Of a stretch of 64,000 nt of DNA, positions 1 to 8,060 are shown one piece after another (the stretch's first letter is position 1; each line of letters begins with the position of its first letter). The translations under genes and the position numbers were made by a program. Source of the stretch: an uncultured Flavobacteriaceae bacterium (GTDB lineage: Bacteria; Bacteroidota; Bacteroidia; Flavobacteriales; Flavobacteriaceae); assembly GCA_947488435.1 (NCBI GenBank), contig CANKZG010000001.1, positions 1,170,308 to 1,234,307 on the forward strand, written 5' to 3'. The notes under the pieces are model-generated. The model was not told the origin of the DNA. It saw nothing but the letters and a program-made list of their open reading frames with translations, and ran no database searches.

Positions 1-981
1 ATGACCCATAATAATGACCGGTCTTTTTGCCTTCTTTATTAAAGCGATGGCATTATCTGCCATTTCTTTTGGAGGAGCGATTTCCATTGGCGTTATTCGG
101 TTGGCAGGACCTTGCGCTTTTGCTCCTGTTTTGGCTTTACGTTCTTGCACTTCATCGGGAAAGGTCAGGTGAGAAACATCGCGTTTTAAAATAGCATGTT
201 TAACAGCCAAAGACATCAATTCCGCATGCTTACTATCACTTTGAACACGTTGGTTAAATTCTGACACGCTATCGAAAGCTTGAATTAAATCCACTTCCTG
301 AAAATTCCCGGTACCTACAACTTGGGTAGCTACCTGTCCAGTTAGCGCTAAAAAGGGCGCCCGATCTACTTTAGCATCCCACATACCGGTATATAGATTA
401 GTTGCACCAGGACCTGCAATGGTAAAGCAAGCTGCAGGTTTCCCGGTAAGTTTTCCATAAGCCGAGACTGCAAATGCTGCTGCACCCTCATGTCGTATGC
501 CATAAAAATTAAGATTTCCTTGCTGCTCCTGACGCTTCATAGCATCTGCAAAACCCAAATTGGAGTGCCCCACCATTCCAAAGACCTTGGTTACGCCCCA
601 ATTCACCATAGTTTCAACCATGATATCGGATATGGTAGTCTCATGAGTATCTTCAGCTTCAACTCCAACGTAAATAGCCTCATTTTCTTCTTTCACGGCA
701 AAGGTCTCAATACCGTCATCATAACCTCCGGGAGGTAATCCTGTGCAAGGGTGAAAATCCCAACCATGCCATGGACAGCGCAGCATACCATTTTCAATAG
801 AGCCTTCTCCAAGCGGTCCTCCTTGATGCGGGCAGCGATTGTCTAGAGCTGAAAATTTTCCTTCGAAATGGGTAAGGCAGATTCCTTTGTGCTCTGCCGT
901 TACAGTTTTTACTCTTCCTTCAGGGAGTTCTTTTTTGTTATTTAAGACTTTATGCCATACCAGTTTTTTTGTTGAAGCCAT
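1..981 (-). CDS. Rieske-ThDP fusion enzyme (pyruvate oxidase / acetolactate synthase-like), partial
   Basis: The gene begins at an ATG at 981 and runs off the window start, so only the first 327 codons are present. Residues 1-110 form a Rieske [2Fe-2S] domain with ligands C50, H52, C69 and H72 (CPH...CPWHGWDF). A ThDP-enzyme N-terminal pyrimidine-binding domain follows, with the catalytic glutamate E165 in RHEGAAAFAVSAYGK and the GPGATN segment typical of the acetolactate synthase/pyruvate oxidase superfamily. The family decarboxylates 2-oxo acids; the Rieske domain suggests electron transfer to or from the ThDP/flavin centre, which is inference. It is the last visible gene of the Crp-led operon, 17 nt after the DUF2721-like gene. 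The C-terminal cofactor domain lies outside the window, so substrate and FAD binding cannot be judged. Confidence 0.85.
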   Translation of the reverse strand, partial: MASTKKLVWHKVLNNKKELPEGRVKTVTAEHKGICLTHFEGKFSALDNRCPHQGGPLGEGSIENGMLRCPWHGWDFHPCTGLPPGGYDDGIETFAVKEENEAIYVGVEAEDTHETTISDIMVETMVNWGVTKVFGMVGHSNLGFADAMKRQEQQGNLNFYGIRHEGAAAFAVSAYGKLTGKPAACFTIAGPGATNLYTGMWDAKVDRAPFLALTGQVATQVVGTGNFQEVDLIQAFDSVSEFNQRVQSDSKHAELMSLAVKHAILKRDVSHLTFPDEVQERKAKTGAKAQGPANRITPMEIAPPKEMADNAIALIKKAKRPVIIMGH

Positions 982-998
982 AGGTGTATGTTTAATTT

Positions 999-1385
999 TT
1001 ATCTTGATTTGTGATATTGATCTTGTCTAATTTTTACTGCTTTAAAAGAATAGGTGATTAGTAATAGTAACCCAGCAAGTGCACTAATAATACCTGCAAT
1101 TGTTATGTACAATGAAATCCAAAAAAAATGAGTCTCTAAAGTTTCATCTAATCCCGATACTAGGCCAGCTACTACAAAAAAAGCTACAGAGAGGTATAGA
1201 AATACAGAAGCCAGATTAATGCGTTTTAGCTGATTTAATTTTCGTTGCATTAATTTTTCCCCATGATCTCCTTCGGCTATCATTGTTTTAATCTCACTGC
1301 TTAACGCGACCATAATATGGGAGGTGGACATAAGCAATAAGCCAATCCCCGGAACTATTGTAATGGGGACATACCAATTATCCAT
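999..1385 (-). CDS. DUF2721-like membrane protein
   Basis: A 128-residue protein with about three hydrophobic segments: near residues 8-28, 60-80 and 92-112. The charged loop between the first two (KTMIAEGD...RKLNQLKRIN) and the overall layout resemble DUF2721 small inner-membrane proteins, whose function is unknown. Its start overlaps the end of the upstream hypothetical gene by 8 bp, and the Rieske-ThDP gene follows 17 nt downstream, so translation is probably coupled within the operon. The family assignment is from memory of the layout and not from a search. Confidence 0.65.
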   Translation of the reverse strand: MDNWYVPITIVPGIGLLLMSTSHIMVALSSEIKTMIAEGDHGEKLMQRKLNQLKRINLASVFLYLSVAFFVVAGLVSGLDETLETHFFWISLYITIAGIISALAGLLLLITYSFKAVKIRQDQYHKSR

Positions 1386-2136
1386 TATGATCTGTTTTAT
1401 AAGCTAGGAAAGCTTCATTAAAAAAAGTTAAAACATGCTCTCTTGTAATATTGGTAACAGGCAAAATACCTCCCTTAAAACCTTCGTTATGCCATTCACC
1501 ATATGTTAAGGGTTTGAAAGAAGTCGTCGCCATACTATTGTGCCCTTCATATCCGGAAATGTAAAAATAGAAATCGTTATTTGTAGCATCTGGAATTGAA
1601 AGCCCTAAACCCAAACCAATTTTATCAGAAATCATAGCAAAAGCACCTGTATCGAAATGATGTGGCCACGTTCGTATTTCGGAATCCAGAGTTTGCTTTT
1701 TAAGAAAGGTCTCTAACGTCAATTGTGCTAAAATCCTATAGTGCATAAGTTCTTCAAGCCTTCCCATATTAAGCAAGGTATACTTAAAATCAGCTGTAAT
1801 GGAATACGGAAGTTCATAATGAAACTTGTACACATAGGGTTTTGCGATACCTGCATTAGTAGTCATTTGTGCTATCCATGCTAAAACCTCAGCATGCGTA
1901 CTTCCATCTAACCTAAAATCGGTTGTAGTTTGTTTTGTTATCCATTCCAAACTGAAGTTATTGTAATTTAAGGCTAACACCTGTCCCTCATTGTTTAAGG
2001 ATCTAGTCGTCATCCGACCGTTTTCTACAGAGAAGCCTAAATTTGAATGACTATCATCATCCTTTTTTTCTAGAAAACTAATTCCAGCCGCTGCTAAATA
2101 TTGAGCGGCGAAATGCAATTGCTTAACCATGTTCAT
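1378..2136 (-). CDS. hypothetical protein (possible DUF5996-like)
   Basis: A 252-residue, apparently cytoplasmic protein without a signal peptide or membrane segment. It has a WPHHFDTGA motif at mid-length and aromatic-rich C-terminal segments (FYFYISGYEG), which faintly recall DUF5996 proteins; this link is weak. It lies between the outer-membrane barrel gene (38 nt upstream) and the DUF2721-like gene (8-bp overlap), so it is very probably co-transcribed with the Rieske enzymes. No catalytic motif is recognised. Confidence 0.6.
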   Translation of the reverse strand: MNMVKQLHFAAQYLAAAGISFLEKKDDDSHSNLGFSVENGRMTTRSLNNEGQVLALNYNNFSLEWITKQTTTDFRLDGSTHAEVLAWIAQMTTNAGIAKPYVYKFHYELPYSITADFKYTLLNMGRLEELMHYRILAQLTLETFLKKQTLDSEIRTWPHHFDTGAFAMISDKIGLGLGLSIPDATNNDFYFYISGYEGHNSMATTSFKPLTYGEWHNEGFKGGILPVTNITREHVLTFFNEAFLAYKTDHNG

Positions 2137-2174
2137 ATGATGCTCATTTAGTATAATTTTTAAAATATATAAAC

Positions 2175-2699
2175 TTACTCGGCATGTTCTTCTTTTGCAT
2201 GAGATTTTAGAGAAAAAAGAACACCAACAGTTATAAACTCGTCGTTTAACTTACCTAGAATACCTTTGAATTCAGAAAAAACATAGAGCTTTCCAAAATT
2301 ATAATGTATTCCGATTCCATAATTAATTCCAAAGTCGCTCTCTTCTTCAACTTCATCGTCATTGGCAAGAAGACGTTCCTGCTCAATGGTAAAATTGACT
2401 CCAGTTAGCGGGTAAATTTCCAACTCCGGAGCAAGTTCAAAAAAATAGTGTGCATTAACATTAAGGTCTATGACCGAAAGTTCATTTTCTTCATCAATTT
2501 CCTGATATGGAAAATAGGTTACCTCAGGACCAAAACAAAATCGTTCATTTGGACCGTAAAAGAGGCGTCCATTAATTCCGTATAGGCTATTCTCAAGTTC
2601 AATAGAAGGGCCACCACCTACTACTAAAACCTCTTGTGCACTTGCAATTTCAAATGCGAAACACAAAAAAAGAAAACTATATTTAAGATACCCCTGCAT
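2175..2699 (-). CDS. small outer-membrane beta-barrel protein
   Basis: A 174-residue protein with a Sec signal peptide (hydrophobic core FLFLCFAFEIASA, cleavage near residue 21) followed by alternating hydrophobic/polar strands with glycine-rich turns and aromatic strand ends (LYGINGRLFYGPNE, INYGIGIHYNFGKLYVF). This is the pattern of 8-stranded porin/OmpX-like barrels. It overlaps the end of the Rieske-glutamate-synthase gene by 17 bp, indicating one transcript. Its role with cytoplasmic or periplasmic redox enzymes is unknown. Confidence 0.65.
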   Translation of the reverse strand: MQGYLKYSFLFLCFAFEIASAQEVLVVGGGPSIELENSLYGINGRLFYGPNERFCFGPEVTYFPYQEIDEENELSVIDLNVNAHYFFELAPELEIYPLTGVNFTIEQERLLANDDEVEEESDFGINYGIGIHYNFGKLYVFSEFKGILGKLNDEFITVGVLFSLKSHAKEEHAE

Positions 2700-4293
2700 A
2701 ATTAATTCCGGTTAGTTGATGCATATCGTGATTAAAGGTAGATAAGTCATCGTGATTAAATTTTGAAACATCGTCGTATCCACATGATCGTGCGATAACT
2801 TTGATAAGGTCATTGGTGGCTTCGAAATAATTATGAAGCTGCTTTGCCGAAGATTCAATTATAAGTCTGCTTCTTAGCGATTCTTTTTGTGTTGCAATTC
2901 CAACGGGGCAATTATTACTGCCACAAGCTCGCATTCCCAAACATCCTATGGCCTGTAAGGCCGAATTAGAAACTGCAATAGCATCTGCACCAAGCATCAT
3001 TGCTTTGGCAAAATCTTCGGCAATTCTTAGCCCTCCGGTAATAATGAGCGTAACATCGCTCGCTCCTACTTTATCGAGGTACTTACGTGCTCTCGCCAAA
3101 GCTGGAATTGTTGGGACATTAATATTATCACGAAGTATAGTTGGAGCAGATCCTGTTCCTCCTCCGCGACCATCTAAAATAATATAATCAACACCTACAT
3201 CTAAGGCAAATTGAATATCTTTCTCAATATGGCTAGCTGCAATTTTAAAACCTACAGGAATCCCCCCAGTTCTTTCCCGCACTTCCGAAGCAAAGGCTTT
3301 AAAATCTTCAACTCCATGGAAATCAGGAAAAGTTGCCGGAGAAATTGCGGTCTGACCTTGTTGCAAACCTCGCACTTCTGCAATCTCTTTACTGACTTTA
3401 TTTCCAGGAAGGTGTCCCCCTGTTCCTGTTTTTGCACCTTGCCCTCCTTTAAAATGAAAGGCTTGAACCTTATCTAGTTTATCCCAACTAAAACCAAATT
3501 GAGCGGAGGCAAGTTCGTAAAAGTATTTGGTATTATTTTCCTGTTCTTGAGGCAACATACCTCCTTCTCCTGAGCATATACCTGTTCCAGCACGCTCAGC
3601 ACCTTTGGATAATGCTATTTTGGCTTCACGAGAAAGTGCACCAAAACTCATATCACTAACAAATAAAGGAATATCTAACTGTAAAGGCTTTTTTGATTTT
3701 TTGCCTATTACAACTTTAGTGGCTACTTCTTCATGATCTAACAAGGGGCGACTGGCGAGTTGTGCTGGTAAAAATTGAATGTCGTTCCATTTAGGTAAAG
3801 TGTTTCGATCTACCCCCATTGATGCAGAGAAACCATGATGTCCTAAGTTTTTTAAACCATTTTTAGCTAGCTCTTTAATATAGCCTGTGTACGGCTCGGT
3901 ATCTTCAGGATGCGTATCAGCATAAGACCCTAAATATTCTTCTCGATTAAATGGTTGCGGATGTTCAATAAGATAGGCATCAACTTCTGCTTGATCAATA
4001 TAAAGATCATCTCCTTCCACTTTTGAGGTGAATTTATGCAATACCTCATTGTTGTTATATTCTGATACCCCAGTGTCATAACGGTAATCCCATCCATGCA
4101 CACCACAAATTAGATTATGACCTTCAACATGACCATCGGCCATTAGGGCACCTCTATGCAAGCATCGACCATACAATACTGAGATATCAGTATCATACTT
4201 TACAATAACCAAATCCAAACCATTTACCATTGCATGTGTAGGTTTTCGATTTTCTAAGGCGCTTACTTGAGTTAGTTTTATAGGTTGTTCCAT
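2683..4293 (-). CDS. Rieske domain fused to FMN-binding glutamate synthase-type oxidoreductase
   Basis: A 536-residue protein. Residues 1-105 are a Rieske domain with ligands C44, H46, C63 and H66 (CLH...CGVHGWDYR), with the same 16-residue spacing as in the Rieske-ThDP protein of this operon. From about residue 160 to 510 it is the FMN-binding TIM barrel of glutamate synthase: GGQGAKTGTGGHLPG, then ILDGRGGGTGSAPT, IITGGLR, and the C451-x5-C457-x4-C462 signature of the 3Fe-4S cluster. The amidotransferase domain and the GltB C-terminal domain are absent, so glutamine-dependent glutamate synthesis by this chain alone is unlikely. Stand-alone homologues include the alpha subunit of N-methylglutamate synthase. 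The electron path Rieske to 3Fe-4S to FMN is inference. Confidence 0.88.
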   Translation of the reverse strand: MEQPIKLTQVSALENRKPTHAMVNGLDLVIVKYDTDISVLYGRCLHRGALMADGHVEGHNLICGVHGWDYRYDTGVSEYNNNEVLHKFTSKVEGDDLYIDQAEVDAYLIEHPQPFNREEYLGSYADTHPEDTEPYTGYIKELAKNGLKNLGHHGFSASMGVDRNTLPKWNDIQFLPAQLASRPLLDHEEVATKVVIGKKSKKPLQLDIPLFVSDMSFGALSREAKIALSKGAERAGTGICSGEGGMLPQEQENNTKYFYELASAQFGFSWDKLDKVQAFHFKGGQGAKTGTGGHLPGNKVSKEIAEVRGLQQGQTAISPATFPDFHGVEDFKAFASEVRERTGGIPVGFKIAASHIEKDIQFALDVGVDYIILDGRGGGTGSAPTILRDNINVPTIPALARARKYLDKVGASDVTLIITGGLRIAEDFAKAMMLGADAIAVSNSALQAIGCLGMRACGSNNCPVGIATQKESLRSRLIIESSAKQLHNYFEATNDLIKVIARSCGYDDVSKFNHDDLSTFNHDMHQLTGINYAGVS

Positions 4294-4302
4294 AAATAAA
4301 TA

Positions 4303-4680
4303 TTACTTTTTGATTTTAAGTTGATATAGCTTTAGACCTATTAAGGTTGCAAAAATTAAAAACGAAAGATAACACATAGGAATAGAATTATCAGTCTTTG
4401 GACATTCACCGTTTCCTGTTAGTTGTAAAATCGAGGCAACTAATGCGATGATTACAGCGATACTTGTAAAGATAAAATAAAGTTTGGACCATTTTTTTAG
4501 TATATGAGATAGGGCAGGTATGATCAAACAAATGAGAATAATTAAGCAAGCAGGAATACTCCATATTTTTGGACAGCCATCACCACTTTCTAGCTCTTTT
4601 AACACAAGTCCACCGGCTCCATAAATTCCTATAAGAAGCAATAATGTAATACTAAAATCTATAATTTGTTCCTTTTGCAT
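4303..4680 (-). CDS. four-Cys integral membrane protein with duplicated motif
   Basis: A 125-residue protein with four predicted membrane helices (about 8-28, 44-62, 67-88 and 102-121). Two similar loops precede helices 2 and 4: C36-PK...SIPA-C45 and C93-PK...SIP-M-C103, so the protein looks like an internal duplication with paired cysteines. Such pairs could form disulfides or bind a metal or heme. No family is recognised. It sits 9 nt upstream of the Rieske-glutamate-synthase gene and 15 nt downstream of the DUF2062 gene, all in one direction. Confidence 0.7.
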   Translation of the reverse strand: MQKEQIIDFSITLLLLIGIYGAGGLVLKELESGDGCPKIWSIPACLIILICLIIPALSHILKKWSKLYFIFTSIAVIIALVASILQLTGNGECPKTDNSIPMCYLSFLIFATLIGLKLYQLKIKK

Positions 4681-4695
4681 TATATCAATTTAAAT

Positions 4696-5184
4696 TTATG
4701 ATTTAGTTGTATCATATTGTTCATAAGTTTCTTGTTGCTTGATCCGTAATTTTAAAACTCCATGTAATATGATATAAATTAGAAAAGCAATGGGAATCAC
4801 TGTGATAAACCAACCTGCAAAACCATAAAGTAATTCTTTCGCAAGGAATGGGATTGCACTAAAAACTCCCTCTTGAAAACTTGCTTTAATACCCTCAACA
4901 GTAAGTTGCGTATGCTCAGCTCCAAAAAGTGCTCCTCCGATATTTACAAAAGGAATAAATAATAAAATTTTCAAGGGCTCAATCAAATAACTTATAGCAA
5001 TCATTATAGCAAGATTAAAACGATATTTAACAGACATTGCCGTAAGTGCTGGGGTGGCGATACCGTAAAATGGCAAAAGAGAAATTACAAGAGAAATTAG
5101 AACACTCTGAAGCATTTCAATAGGAGTAAGCCCCTGTTTGAAAAGTGCAATAAATCGAAACCAGAGTCTTTTTATGAACTTCAT
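4696..5184 (-). CDS. DUF2062 domain membrane protein
   Basis: A 162-residue protein with the DUF2062 pattern: a basic N-terminus, KQGLTPIEMLQSV, then hydrophobic helices with a PFYGIATPA turn and conserved EPLK...FVNIGG segment, and a C-terminal amphipathic tail. About three or four membrane helices are visible. DUF2062 proteins have no established function but often accompany glycosyltransferases or redox genes. It lies 11 nt downstream of the Crp regulator and 15 nt upstream of the four-Cys membrane protein. Confidence 0.75.
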   Translation of the reverse strand: MKFIKRLWFRFIALFKQGLTPIEMLQSVLISLVISLLPFYGIATPALTAMSVKYRFNLAIMIAISYLIEPLKILLFIPFVNIGGALFGAEHTQLTVEGIKASFQEGVFSAIPFLAKELLYGFAGWFITVIPIAFLIYIILHGVLKLRIKQQETYEQYDTTKS

Positions 5185-5195
5185 GCCAATACCAT

Positions 5196-5852
5196 TTATG
5201 CTAACATAGATATTGTTTTGGTGTTGTAATCAATAATTCCGTTGGAACGAAGTGAACTTAATACGTTACTAACTGTTTGTCTAGAGGTATTTGTTAAGTT
5301 GGCAATATCCTTATGCGACAACAAATTGTCTGCAACTATTTTTCCTCCATCTTGTTCGCCAAAATCACAAATGTACGATTGAATAAATTCGGTAATACGA
5401 GTAGCACTATCCTTATATAACAGGTCTTGAAGCCTCCGTTCTAATCTTTTAATACGCATTCCATAAACTTTAAGAACTCCATTTTTTAGGGAATTATGCT
5501 TTGCCATTAAATCTTCCATAAGGTCATATTCAATAAAACATACAATGCAATCTTGTAGTGCAATAGCTTGTTCTTCCGCTGCTGCTTCTTTATCATAAAG
5601 TGCAAGTTCTCCAAAAATATTCCCCTTTTTTACGACATACTTAACGCTATTATTTTTAACATCAACAATTTTAACCGTACCTTTTTTTAAAAAGAAAATA
5701 CTTTTTTTATGTGGGCTTTGAAGTTTAATGACAGTGCCTTTGTCAATTTGATCCATTTCTAATATTCCGCAGATGCGCATCATGGTAATACGCCCTAGTT
5801 TGTTAAAAAGATTAAACCCTTCTAAAAACCAGTATTTAGTCAAAGTACTCAA
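5196..5852 (-). CDS. Crp/Fnr family transcriptional regulator
   Basis: A 218-residue protein with an N-terminal cyclic-nucleotide-binding-type beta roll (about 25-125, including GNIFGELALYD) and a C-terminal Crp winged helix (about 150-215: DNLLSHKDIANLTNTSRQTV, then LRSNGII). It lacks an Fnr-type N-terminal cysteine cluster, so oxygen sensing through 4Fe-4S is not indicated; the ligand is unknown. It is the first gene of the minus-strand operon that contains both Rieske fusion enzymes and is its most likely regulator. A TAAGTTTG element lies upstream. Confidence 0.88.
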   Translation of the reverse strand: MSTLTKYWFLEGFNLFNKLGRITMMRICGILEMDQIDKGTVIKLQSPHKKSIFFLKKGTVKIVDVKNNSVKYVVKKGNIFGELALYDKEAAAEEQAIALQDCIVCFIEYDLMEDLMAKHNSLKNGVLKVYGMRIKRLERRLQDLLYKDSATRITEFIQSYICDFGEQDGGKIVADNLLSHKDIANLTNTSRQTVSNVLSSLRSNGIIDYNTKTISMLA

Positions 5853-5922
5853 AATGTATATGATATAAGTTGGTAAGGTAAATGTAACAATAATTCAATT
5901 GTCCCGAATGGAGAGAGTTATC

Positions 5923-5930
5923 CAAACTTA
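5923..5930 (-). promoter_or_regulatory. possible -7 element of the Crp-led operon
   Basis: On the minus strand this reads TAAGTTTG, an exact match to the Bacteroidota -7 consensus TAnnTTTG, about 70 nt before the Crp start. No TTG is seen at the expected -33 distance, so either the promoter needs an activator, which would suit a Crp-type autoregulated unit, or the match is chance. Confidence 0.35.
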
Positions 5931-6109
5931 CTTCAAGCGACACTTTGTTTTTTTTGTTGAAGTACACTATTTGCAGTGCAGTTTCTATTTTAGTCTCTAG
6001 ACGTATACTTCAAAACGCTTTCTGTAGTTTTACGCTGTAATTTTTATAAAATATTATGATCAAAGTATAGATCATTTCGTCTGATATACAGAAAATAAAC
6101 AATTATACA

Positions 6110-8059
6110 TTAATCAATTTTCACAATAATAAATTCGGACCTTCTGTTGATATCATGGGCGTCGTTGGAGCATTTTACACCATTGCTACAATTGTTCAGT
6201 AATATTTTTTCTCCATAACCTATGGTGGTTTCTATTCTGTTAGCAGTAATACCTTGCGAAACAATATAATCTCCGGTAGCTTTTGCTCTTTTGTCTGAGA
6301 GTTTTTCGTTATAGGCATCACTACCTCTAGCATCGGTGTGTGCTTCAATTTTAATAATCATTCTAGGATACTCTTTCATCACGTCAACGATCTTATTTAA
6401 CTCCTGCGCAGCATCTGGTCTAATTTCTGCTTTATTCAGATCGAAGTAAATACGATTGATTTTGATTTTAAGAATACCATTTTCACGAACGATAAGTTTA
6501 TTCAATTCTTTCGTTATTTCAATAGACAGGGTATTCATATGATCCTCCTCCGTTGAGGTACTAAAACTTTTAGCATTGGACTGGTATCCTTCTTTTTCAA
6601 TAGCTATGCTATACTTTTTTTCACAAGTTAAGGAAGCGTCAAAACTGAATATTCCTTCGAGATTGGTTGTTGTGTTTTCTACAATCACTCCTTCTTCAGA
6701 CAATAAAGTCACCAATACCCCAGCCGTAGGCTGCGCATTAGACTTTCGCAATACAATTCCTGTTACTTTTTGAGCGCAGGTTTTTGCAATTCGTTGAAAC
6801 GCGTATATATCATCATCTCCTTTGCCACCCGTTCTATTTGAGGAGAAATAGCCGTTATTAGTCGCTTCTCGAACGATATAGGCAAAATCATCTCTATTAC
6901 TATTTATAGGTTTCCCAAGGTTTTGTGGTGTAGCATAACCGTTCTTGAATTGGCTTTCAAAAATGTCGAGCCCCCCAAGCCCTAAGTGTCCGTCAGATGC
7001 AAAGTAAAGTGTATTGTTGTCCGATATATATGGAAACATTTCTCGTCCACTAGTGTTTATAGTTGGCCCTAGATTTCGTGGTTTTGAATAGGAACCATCT
7101 TTATTAATATCCACAACAAAAATATCTGTACCTCCCATATTTCCCGGCATATCTGAAACAAAATAGAGTTTAGTGCCGTCGGGGCTTAAGGCAGGCTGCC
7201 CAACAGAATAGTTTTCACTATTAAAAGGCACTTCTTTTGGACTAGTCCAATACCCCCCTTGAAGTAAGGTGATATACAATTTTAGATGATTCGTTCCATT
7301 ATCATCTCTGCCCAAATACTTGTTCGAATAATTATTCCTTGTAAAATATAAAATAGTCCCCTCTGGATTAAAAGCAGCAGTAGCTTCATGATACTTAGTG
7401 TTAACATCCTTTGAAAAGGGCAATACAAACTTTAGATCAGCGCCTTTCAGCGTAGTATCCGCAGTATAAAAATCTAAATAGGGTTGCTTGTTCCAAGGAT
7501 ATAATCGTGTATGAAGTTTTGCCGTATCTCTGCTCGAGGAAAATAAAATCTTATCTTTAAAAAAGGCTGTACCAAAATCTGCTAGAGGAGTATTAATACT
7601 TAAATTGGAAATATAAAACTCAGGTTGCTTGTTTAATATGGCATCTAATCTTTCATCGTTATTCATTAGTTGTGCTACATCGAAGCTAGATTCATCTTGT
7701 TTTTGCGTATAAATCTTCATAAGACCTTTTGCCAATTTATAATTTCCAATACCTTGCAATGCATGGATATATTTAAACACATATGTGGGGGCTATATCAT
7801 TTTCATATTTAGCGAATAATACCCCGTACCATTTCGCTGCTTTTTCCATATCGGTATTAAAGAAATAGGCATCTCCAATACGTTGTAATACTTCTTTAGA
7901 ATCATCCCCATTTTGAATAATTCGTTCATATTGAGCTGCTGCTTTTACATAGAATAGATTTTCGAAATTACGATCGGCATCGTTATAATTTAGTTGTCCG
8001 AAAGCTATATATGCAATAAGCAGAAAAGCGACGATTATGTTATTTTTTATAGTTTTCAT
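6110..8059 (-). CDS. OmpA-family protein with TPR and PD40 repeats, T9SS type B partner
   Basis: The start at 8059 is chosen because it opens a Sec signal peptide (MKTIKNNIIVAFLLIAYIAFG); the longer reading adds 17 residues and overlaps the previous gene. The 649-residue product has N-terminal TPR-like helices (YEKI-type repeats, about 20-130), PD40/WD40-like beta-propeller repeats (LSPDGTKLYFVSD, PYISDNNTLYFASDG, SDMPGNMGGTDIF; about 150-420), a carboxypeptidase-regulatory-like domain (about 430-520) and a C-terminal OmpA peptidoglycan-binding domain (YFDLNKAEIRPDA, then RGSDAYNEKLSDKRA). It starts 1 nt after the PorP/SprF stop. The adhesin, PorP/SprF, OmpA order is common in Bacteroidota, where the OmpA protein is thought to anchor the surface complex to the cell wall. 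Confidence 0.9.
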   Translation of the reverse strand: MKTIKNNIIVAFLLIAYIAFGQLNYNDADRNFENLFYVKAAAQYERIIQNGDDSKEVLQRIGDAYFFNTDMEKAAKWYGVLFAKYENDIAPTYVFKYIHALQGIGNYKLAKGLMKIYTQKQDESSFDVAQLMNNDERLDAILNKQPEFYISNLSINTPLADFGTAFFKDKILFSSSRDTAKLHTRLYPWNKQPYLDFYTADTTLKGADLKFVLPFSKDVNTKYHEATAAFNPEGTILYFTRNNYSNKYLGRDDNGTNHLKLYITLLQGGYWTSPKEVPFNSENYSVGQPALSPDGTKLYFVSDMPGNMGGTDIFVVDINKDGSYSKPRNLGPTINTSGREMFPYISDNNTLYFASDGHLGLGGLDIFESQFKNGYATPQNLGKPINSNRDDFAYIVREATNNGYFSSNRTGGKGDDDIYAFQRIAKTCAQKVTGIVLRKSNAQPTAGVLVTLLSEEGVIVENTTTNLEGIFSFDASLTCEKKYSIAIEKEGYQSNAKSFSTSTEEDHMNTLSIEITKELNKLIVRENGILKIKINRIYFDLNKAEIRPDAAQELNKIVDVMKEYPRMIIKIEAHTDARGSDAYNEKLSDKRAKATGDYIVSQGITANRIETTIGYGEKILLNNCSNGVKCSNDAHDINRRSEFIIVKID

Positions 8060-8060
8060 A

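Noticed and set aside
5940-5990. Crp/Fnr binding palindrome upstream of the Crp gene
   Set aside because: Only a near-palindrome around TGCAGTGCA was seen; it does not match TGTGA-N6-TCACA or TTGAT-N4-ATCAA, so no operator is claimed.
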